From the NCBI GenBank assembly GCA_041497605.1, contig JBGQGW010000037.1:1-19283 (forward strand): 19,283 nt of DNA. The letters are read 5' to 3'. Each line of letters opens with the position of its first letter. Position 1 is the stretch's first letter. The notes below the pieces were generated by a model, which had not been told where the DNA came from, did not search any database, and saw nothing but the letters and a program-made list of their open reading frames with translations. This DNA comes from JBGPTK01 sp041497605. Its GTDB lineage: Bacteria > Acidobacteriota > Terriglobia > Acidiferrales > UBA7541. The translations under genes were made by a program, and so were the position numbers. Of the stretch, positions 13,658 to 19,283 are shown piece by piece.

Positions 13658-15106
13658 GTGCATGAACCACTTCTGGCCCGTGTTTTCCGCTTTGTAGCCG
13701 CTCTGGCCGTCGTGTTTGCGATCGTCTTTTTCTATCACAAAATCCTGCCTGTCAACTCGACGACTGTCGCGCTCACCCTGGTTCTCGCCATTCTGGCTGT
13801 TTCCACGGCATGGGGGATTGCCGTAGCCGTGTTCATGTCCATCGCGGCGATGCTGGCGTTCAATTTCTATTTCCTCCCTCCCGTGGGAACTCTGACCATC
13901 GCCGACCCGCAAAACTGGGTCGCACTGTTCGTGTTCCTGGCAGTTTCGGTGATGGCCAGTCATCTCTCTTCCAGCGCGCGCCGGCGGACAGCGGAAGCCT
14001 CGGCCCGAAGGAGGGAGGTGGAAAGGCTCTATGCGTTCAGCCAGGTACTGCTCGAAACGGGAAACGTGATCGAATTGCTGAACCGGATTCCTTCGCGGAT
14101 CGTCGACTCATTCGAAGTGGGGGCCGCGGCTCTTTACCTTGACGGCAAGCAGAAGGTCTACCGTTCCGGGCCCGCAATCCCTCAACTCGATTTGGAGAGG
14201 CTAAAAGCGGTGGTGGCGCGCGAGGAGCCCGTCATTGACGAAGCAGCCAGCTTGTCATTTGTCCCGGTGCGCCTGGGGCTTCGGCCGTTCGGCAGTCTGG
14301 GAATTTCGGGAGCCGTGCTTTCGCGGCAGACGCTGGAAGCGCTGGGAAATTTGATTGCTGTGGCAGTGGAAAGGGCGCGCGCCGTCGAGCAACTAGGCCA
14401 GGCTGAGGCAGCGCGCGAAGGGGAGCGCCTCAGAACAGCATTGCTCGATTCGGTCACGCACGATCTGAGAACTCCACTGACATCGATCAAAGCTTCGGTG
14501 ACGACCTTGCTTTCGACTCCCGCCCTGAAGGATGAACAGCGGAAGGAATTGTTAACGGTCATCAATGAAGAGTCGGATCGTCTGAACCGGCTGGTGGGCG
14601 AAGCCGCGGAGATGGCTCAACTGGATGCGGGAGAAGTGGAATTAAGGCTGGCACCGCAGCGGATTGAAGACGTGATCTCGGCGGCGCTGGAACAGTGCAA
14701 GAGCGTCCTCGGCAATCGAAGAATTGATTTAAACCTGCCGCCGGATCTTCCCCGGGTGCGAGTGGATCTTCCACGGGTGAAGGAAGTGTTGGTTCATCTG
14801 CTGGAAAATGCGAATCAGTATTCGCCGGAGGACCAGCCCATCACGATCAGTGCGGAGTATAACGGGGATTTTGTGGCCACCAGCGTGGCCGATCGTGGCA
14901 CGGGCATTGGTGTTCCCGAGCAAAGCCTGGTCTTCGAGACGTTTGATCGCGGAAGAGATCAGAGATATACCGTGCAGGGCACCGGGATGGGCCTGCCGAT
15001 CGCCAAGGCGATCGTCGAAGCGCATGGAGGCACGATAAGCGTCACCAGCCAGTTAGGACACGGCTCCGTTTTTACTTTCAATCTTCCGATCTATCGAGGG
15101 CGCTGA
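13658..15106 (+). CDS. kdpD: KdpD C-terminal half: DUF4118 membrane domain, GAF and histidine kinase
   Basis: 482 aa. It begins at the membrane part of KdpD (DUF4118, about 9-105, four helices, with FNFYFLPPVGTLTIADPQNW at 68-87). A GAF-like segment (about 122-245), HisKA with His268 in VTHDLRTPLTS, and an ATPase domain with the N box LLENAN (Asn384), DRGTGIG (412-418) and GTGMGL (441-446) follow. The kinase core is complete; the N-terminal KdpD/USP sensor is absent and lies in the divergent gene. The start must be GTG 13658: an in-frame TAG at 13646-13648 blocks extension and no ATG follows before the first helices. KdpE follows 5 bp downstream, so they form an operon. It should autophosphorylate and pass phosphate to KdpE under K+ limitation or turgor stress. 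Confidence 0.93.
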   Translation: MHEPLLARVFRFVAALAVVFAIVFFYHKILPVNSTTVALTLVLAILAVSTAWGIAVAVFMSIAAMLAFNFYFLPPVGTLTIADPQNWVALFVFLAVSVMASHLSSSARRRTAEASARRREVERLYAFSQVLLETGNVIELLNRIPSRIVDSFEVGAAALYLDGKQKVYRSGPAIPQLDLERLKAVVAREEPVIDEAASLSFVPVRLGLRPFGSLGISGAVLSRQTLEALGNLIAVAVERARAVEQLGQAEAAREGERLRTALLDSVTHDLRTPLTSIKASVTTLLSTPALKDEQRKELLTVINEESDRLNRLVGEAAEMAQLDAGEVELRLAPQRIEDVISAALEQCKSVLGNRRIDLNLPPDLPRVRVDLPRVKEVLVHLLENANQYSPEDQPITISAEYNGDFVATSVADRGTGIGVPEQSLVFETFDRGRDQRYTVQGTGMGLPIAKAIVEAHGGTISVTSQLGHGSVFTFNLPIYRGR

Positions 15107-15111
15107 TCGCT

Positions 15112-15834
15112 ATGGTGACTTCCCAGACCATTCTTGTCGCGGACGACGAGCCGCAGATTCGCCGCGTGATGCGCACCACTCTCTCCGCGCAGGGGTACAC
15201 CGTTTTGGAAGCGCGCGACGGAGAGGAGGCGCTGGAACTGCTTCGCAACGAACGCGCGGACCTGGTTCTGCTCGATGTGAATATGCCCCGGCTCGATGGC
15301 CTGGCAGCGTGCCGTGAAATCCGGCGAGGCAGCGATGTGCCGATCATCATGCTGACCGTACGCAATTCGGAGCACGACAAGGTTTCCGCGCTCGATGCCG
15401 GGGCCGACGATTATGTTGTGAAGCCGTTCGGCGTGGAGGAACTGCTGGCGCGCATTCGGGCGGCGCTTCGCCGGTCGGCTTCGGTGGAATCCGTGCCGGC
15501 AATAAACGTGAAGGATCTGAGCATCGATTTCGACCGGCGCGTGGTAACCGTGAAGGGCGAACAGGTCCGCCTGACGCCGAAGGAATTCGATCTCCTTCGC
15601 CTGCTGGTCTCCAACAAGGGAAAAGCCGTTGCGCACCGGCGGTTGCTGCAGGCCGTCTGGGGGCCGGATTACGGCGAGGAGACGGAATACTTGCGCGTGT
15701 TCATCAATCAATTGCGCAAGAAAATCGAGCCCAATCCCAGCCACCCGCGCTACATCAAGACCGATCCGTGGGTTGGCTACCGTTTCGAAGTTCCAGTAGA
15801 TCCGCAACCGGGACGGAGCGGCGCCAAGCGATGA
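15112..15834 (+). CDS. kdpE: KdpE response regulator
   Basis: 240 aa OmpR-family regulator that should activate kdpABC. The receiver has Asp11/Asp12, phospho-acceptor Asp55 in LLDVNMP, Thr82 and Lys104 in VKPFG. The winged helix carries KdpE-like text: LTPKEFDLLRLLVSNKGK, then AVWGPDYGEETEYLRVFI and KIEPNPSHPRYIKTDPWVGY. The gene starts 5 bp after the kinase half; a GAGGG (15096-15100) inside the kinase 3' end is a distant ribosome binding site for ATG 15112, or a slightly more distant one for GTG 15115. It ends 33 bp from the convergent kdpC stop, with no clear terminator between. Confidence 0.95.
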   Translation: MVTSQTILVADDEPQIRRVMRTTLSAQGYTVLEARDGEEALELLRNERADLVLLDVNMPRLDGLAACREIRRGSDVPIIMLTVRNSEHDKVSALDAGADDYVVKPFGVEELLARIRAALRRSASVESVPAINVKDLSIDFDRRVVTVKGEQVRLTPKEFDLLRLLVSNKGKAVAHRRLLQAVWGPDYGEETEYLRVFINQLRKKIEPNPSHPRYIKTDPWVGYRFEVPVDPQPGRSGAKR

Positions 15835-15867
15835 CCGGCGCACCTTCGTCTAGATCCACTCCCTGCC

Positions 15868-16443
15868 CTACTTTTTCGGATAGCGCGCATCGAGTTCGAG
15901 ATTCAGCTCCAGCACATTCACGCGCGGTTCACCCAGAAATCCAAGTTGGCGCGCCTGGGTGTGATTGCTGACGAGCGCCCGGAGTTCGCTTTCGCCGATC
16001 CCTCGCTCGCGGGCCACGCGAGGAATTTGAAATTCCGCAGCGGCAGGGGAAATGTCGGGGTCGAGGCCCGAACCGGAGGTGGTGACGAGATCAACCGGGA
16101 TCGCGGCATTGGGGTTTTCGCTATGAAGTTTTTCCACATCGCCGTTGACCCGATCGAGCAGAGCCTTATTGGTGGGCGCCAGATTCGAGGCAGCGGATGA
16201 CGAAGAATCATACCCAGCCGGTCCTGCGGCCGACGGCCGGGGATGAAAATAAGCCGGAGAGGAAAAAGGCTGGCCGATCAGACGCGAGCCAATTGTTTTC
16301 CCGCCGGCTTGAATCAAGCTTCCGTTCGCCCGGCGCGGGAACATCACCTGCGCCAGTCCAGTGACGACCAGGGGATACACAATTCCGAGAAGCACGGTCG
16401 TCGCGAGCGTCATCCAGATCGAAATCATCAGATTTTTTTTCAT
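15868..16443 (-). CDS. kdpC: KdpC, potassium-transporting ATPase subunit C
   Basis: 191 aa, normal family length. One N-terminal membrane helix (about 7-31) anchors a periplasmic domain. Conserved signatures: GSRLIGQPF..P.YFHPRPSA (52-72), a Ser-rich YDSSSSAASNLAPTN (78-92), SGLDPDISPAAAEFQIPRVA (about 125-144) and LGFLGEPRVNVLELN near the C-terminus. KdpC assists assembly and K+ affinity of the KdpFABC pump. ATG 16443 is followed at once by a run of eight A (MKK). The upstream GAGAGA overlaps the kdpB stop; the gap is 7 bp, so translation is coupled. Confidence 0.97.
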   Translation of the reverse strand: MKKNLMISIWMTLATTVLLGIVYPLVVTGLAQVMFPRRANGSLIQAGGKTIGSRLIGQPFSSPAYFHPRPSAAGPAGYDSSSSAASNLAPTNKALLDRVNGDVEKLHSENPNAAIPVDLVTTSGSGLDPDISPAAAEFQIPRVARERGIGESELRALVSNHTQARQLGFLGEPRVNVLELNLELDARYPKK

Positions 16444-16450
16444 TGGTCTC

Positions 16451-18502
16451 TCACGCCAGCCCGATATGCGTAATGATCATGTCAATCAACTTGATTCCGA
16501 TAAAAGGAGTGATCACTCCGCCCAATCCGTAAATCAGCAGATTGCGCCGCAGCAAGGCCTCGGCCCCCAGAGGCCGGTAACGCACGCCCCTCAGGGCCAG
16601 CGGCACCAGGGCGATGATAATCAGCGCGTTGAAGATCACGGCGGAGAGCACGGCCGATTCCGGCGTTTTCAGCGCCATCACGTTCAGCACGTTTAACTGC
16701 GGGAAGGCCACTGCAAACATGGCCGGAATAATCGCAAAATATTTGGCCACATCATTCGCCACGGAGAATGTGGTCAGGGCTCCGCGGGTGATCAGCAATT
16801 GTTTGCCGATCTCGACCACCTCGATCAATTTGGTGGGATTGGAATCGAGGTCCACCATGTTGCCCGCTTCCTTGGCCGCCTGCGTTCCGGCATTCATCGC
16901 CAGCCCCACATCGGCCTGCGCCAGGGCGGGTGCGTCATTGGTGCCGTCGCCGGTCATTGCGACCAGTTTGCCCTTCGCTTGCTCGCGCCGAATCAATGCG
17001 AGCTTGTCTTCGGGCTTGGCTTGCGCGAGGAAATCGTCCACTCCGGCTTCGCGAGCGATGGCTGCGGCCGTCAAGGGATTGTCGCCGGTAATCATCACCG
17101 TGCGGATCCCCATCGCGCGCAATTGATCGAAACGCTCGCGCATGCCGCCCTTGACGATGTCCTTCAGGTAGATCACTCCCATCACACGCCAATCCTCGGT
17201 AACTAGCAGGGGTGTTCCACCGCTATTCGATATCCCCCTCACGATTTCTTCCACTTCTTTAACAATTAAATTTCCGCTCTTGGCGACATATCCGGCGATG
17301 GCATCGGGGGCACCCTTTCGAATTTCGCGGCCGTCGAGATCGACGCCCGACATCCGCGTGGTCGCCGAAAAGGGAATGAAAGTTGCAACCACGGCGGATA
17401 AATCGCGTCCGCGCAAACCGTATTTTTCCTTGGCCAGCACGACGATGGACCGGCCTTCCGGAGTTTCATCCGCCAGCGAGGCGAGTTGGGCCACGTCCGC
17501 GAGATCGCTTTCCCTCACCCCCGGCGCCGGGATGAATTCCGTCGCCCGCCGATTTCCCAGCGTGATCGTGCCGGTCTTGTCGAGGAGAAGAATGTCCACG
17601 TCTCCCGCAGCCTCCACGGCCCGCCCCGACATGGCCAGAACATTTCTCTGCACCACCCGATCCATCCCCGCAATTCCGATAGCGGAAAGCAATCCTCCAA
17701 TCGTCGTGGGAATCAAGCAGACCAGTAAGGAGACGAGCACGAACACGGATTGCGGCGCACCGGAATAGATGGCGATGGGCTGCAGCGTGACTACGGCCAG
17801 CAAGAAAATAATGGTCAGCCCCGCCAGCAAGATATTCAGCGCGATTTCGTTCGGCGTCTTCTGGCGTTCGGCTCCCTCCACCATCTTGATCATGCGATCG
17901 AGAAATGTTTCTCCCGGGTTCGAGCTGATTTTTATGGTGATTTCGTCGGAGAGAACTCGAGTCCCGCCGGTCACGGCGGAGCGGTCCCCTCCCGATTCTC
18001 GAATCACCGGGGCCGATTCGCCGGTAATGGCTGATTCATCGACGGAAGCAACGCCGACAACCACTTCGCCATCCCCGGGAATGAATTCCCCCGCCTTCAC
18101 AATCACCAGATCGCCGGTGCGAAGCTTGGAGCTCGAGACGGTCTCCAGCTCTCCGTCGGGCTGCATTCGCCGCGCCATTGTCTCCGCGCGCGATTTGCGC
18201 AGGGTATCGGATTGAGCCTTTCCGCGGCCCTCGGCCATGGCTTCGGCAAAATTGGCAAAGAGAACCGTGAACCAAAGCCACAGCGTAATCTGCAATTCAA
18301 AGCTGAAGCCGGGAAGACGATGATACACATTCCAGGCCAGCTCAATCGTAGTCAGCACGGCGCCAATCTCGACCACGAACATCACCGGGCTTTTCATCAG
18401 CGTCCGTGGATTGAGTTTCAGAACGGAATCCCACAGAGCCCGGCTCACGATTCCGCCGGTCCAAAGAGCCTTCTTTCCACTCCTTGATGTATCGTTCGAC
18501 AT
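16451..18502 (-). CDS. kdpB: KdpB, P-type ATPase subunit of the K+ pump
   Basis: 683 aa (E. coli 682), full length. P-type ATPase motifs: TGES at 160-163 in the actuator domain, phosphorylated Asp308 in DKTGT (308-312), KGAPDAIAGY in the nucleotide-binding domain, MITGDNPLTA, and the hinge GDGTNDAP. Membrane helices lie at about 37-60, 68-90, 222-240, 250-275 and a C-terminal group. It hydrolyses ATP to drive K+ through KdpA. Ser163 corresponds to E. coli Ser162, whose phosphorylation inhibits the pump at high K+. It starts 3 bp after the kdpA stop, with AAAGG about 12 nt before the ATG. Confidence 0.98.
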   Translation of the reverse strand: MSNDTSRSGKKALWTGGIVSRALWDSVLKLNPRTLMKSPVMFVVEIGAVLTTIELAWNVYHRLPGFSFELQITLWLWFTVLFANFAEAMAEGRGKAQSDTLRKSRAETMARRMQPDGELETVSSSKLRTGDLVIVKAGEFIPGDGEVVVGVASVDESAITGESAPVIRESGGDRSAVTGGTRVLSDEITIKISSNPGETFLDRMIKMVEGAERQKTPNEIALNILLAGLTIIFLLAVVTLQPIAIYSGAPQSVFVLVSLLVCLIPTTIGGLLSAIGIAGMDRVVQRNVLAMSGRAVEAAGDVDILLLDKTGTITLGNRRATEFIPAPGVRESDLADVAQLASLADETPEGRSIVVLAKEKYGLRGRDLSAVVATFIPFSATTRMSGVDLDGREIRKGAPDAIAGYVAKSGNLIVKEVEEIVRGISNSGGTPLLVTEDWRVMGVIYLKDIVKGGMRERFDQLRAMGIRTVMITGDNPLTAAAIAREAGVDDFLAQAKPEDKLALIRREQAKGKLVAMTGDGTNDAPALAQADVGLAMNAGTQAAKEAGNMVDLDSNPTKLIEVVEIGKQLLITRGALTTFSVANDVAKYFAIIPAMFAVAFPQLNVLNVMALKTPESAVLSAVIFNALIIIALVPLALRGVRYRPLGAEALLRRNLLIYGLGGVITPFIGIKLIDMIITHIGLA

Positions 18503-18505
18503 GGC

Positions 18506-19283
18506 CTAAAACACCTTTCCTGCGTGCATAAGCAGGTGTTCGAGAATGGGCCCCAAGCTAAGCGCGGGGAAGAAGGTAAGCGCGCTCACGATCAAAACCA
18601 CTGAAATCAGCAGTCCGGTAAAGAGCGGCGTGGTCACCGGGAACGTGCCTGCCGATTCGGGCGCTATTTTTTTGCGAGCGAGATTTCCGGCAATCGCCAG
18701 CACCGGGATAATCATGAAAAACCGGCCCAGCAACATATCGAAGCCGATGCTCACGTTGTACCAGAGCGAATTCCAGTTCCCTCCGGCAAACGCCGATCCA
18801 TTGTTCGCGGCGCCCGAAGTGTAGGCATAGAGTATTTGCGATAGCCCGTGGGGGCCGGGATTCGTAATGCCCGCCTTGCCGAAAGGCGTCACTACCGCGA
18901 TCGCCGTGAACACCAGAATAATGAGCGAGAAAATGAGCACGGCCAGCATGGCCATCTTGACGTCATAGGCTTCTATTTTCTTTCCCAGGTATTCCGGGGT
19001 CCGTCCCACCATCAGCCCGGCGATAAATACCGAGAGGATCACCATCACCAAAATTCCGTAGAGACCGGAGCCGACGCCGCCAAAAACCACTTCGCCGAGC
19101 ATCATGTTGATCATTGGAATCATTCCACCCAGCGGCGTAAATGAATCGTGCATCGAGTTGACGGCCCCACAGCTTGTATCCGTTGTGACTGTCGCCCACA
19201 GCGCCGAATTGGCGATCCCGAAGCGAACTTCCTTCCCTTCCATATTTCCACCCGGCTGCTTCGAACTCACGGTTTGGTCGACG
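18506..19283 (-). CDS. kdpA: KdpA, K+-translocating subunit (C-terminal part; 5' end outside window)
   Basis: The minus-strand frame is open from the right edge (VDQTVSSKQPGG...) to TAG 18508-18506, giving about 258 of the usual 560-600 residues. It matches the C-terminal half of KdpA: NMEGKEVRFG, the pore-loop region TSCGAVNSMHDSFTPLGG, GEVVFGGVGSGLYG, GLMVGRTPEYLGKKI, NPGPHG and the last selectivity-filter loop NNGSAFAG. Several membrane helices alternate with these loops. KdpA binds and conducts K+. A GTG at 19270 is only an internal codon: homology continues beyond it. kdpA, kdpB and kdpC are a tight operon whose promoter is outside the window. Confidence 0.97.
   Translation of the reverse strand, partial: VDQTVSSKQPGGNMEGKEVRFGIANSALWATVTTDTSCGAVNSMHDSFTPLGGMIPMINMMLGEVVFGGVGSGLYGILVMVILSVFIAGLMVGRTPEYLGKKIEAYDVKMAMLAVLIFSLIILVFTAIAVVTPFGKAGITNPGPHGLSQILYAYTSGAANNGSAFAGGNWNSLWYNVSIGFDMLLGRFFMIIPVLAIAGNLARKKIAPESAGTFPVTTPLFTGLLISVVLIVSALTFFPALSLGPILEHLLMHAGKVF

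Noticed and set aside
12245..15834. kdpD split as a simple pseudogene
   Set aside because: Both halves have complete domains, open frames and sensible boundaries, and they lie on opposite strands, so it is a rearranged two-gene form rather than a decayed gene.

Overview
The window is GC-rich, densely coded chromosomal DNA from a Gram-negative-type bacterium with a periplasm. The gene content points to Acidobacteriota: an exported PEGA-protease-PEGA protein, a very large exported Asp-box (BNR) repeat protein, and a kdp locus with KdpD split into two genes. This placement rests on recalled gene content, not on any marker gene. No rRNA, tRNA, CRISPR array, insertion sequence or phage gene was seen, and base use is even along the window.

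Layout. (1) 1-878, minus: a family 4 glycosyltransferase cut by the window edge. (2) 1024-2280, plus: an exported trypsin-like protease. (3) 2355-3488, plus: an FMN-dependent alpha-hydroxy-acid oxidase. It overlaps tail-to-tail with (4) a minus-strand pair: a large exported Asp-box protein (4567-7776) followed by a membrane-anchored diheme cytochrome c (3479-4507). (5) Minus strand: an acyl-lipid/acyl-CoA desaturase (9810-10724), then a histidine kinase (8749-9654) and an OmpR-type response regulator (8006-8752) that overlap by 4 bp. (6) Minus strand: a CreD-like membrane protein (11099-12325). (7) The kdp locus: kdpA (cut by the right edge), kdpB and kdpC on the minus strand; kdpD C-terminal half and kdpE on the plus strand; kdpD N-terminal half on the minus strand.

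How the genes may work together. KdpABC is a high-affinity ATP-driven potassium pump, and KdpD/KdpE is its usual two-component control. Here the cytoplasmic KdpD sensor half and the membrane/kinase half are separate genes, transcribed away from each other from a 50-bp gap. The desaturase introduces double bonds into membrane lipids. It sits beside a kinase with two membrane helices and almost no extracytoplasmic domain, and its upstream region carries a tandem 8-mer with 11-bp period, the spacing used by OmpR/PhoB-type regulators. That suggests, without proving, a membrane-state-responsive circuit. Three intergenic hairpins and several candidate promoters are recorded with modest confidence.

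Nothing here is certain to be an undescribed system. The best leads are the split divergent KdpD, the desaturase/two-component pairing with its direct repeat, the operator-like palindrome before the CreD-like gene, and the loss of the second glutamate of the EX7E motif in the glycosyltransferase.
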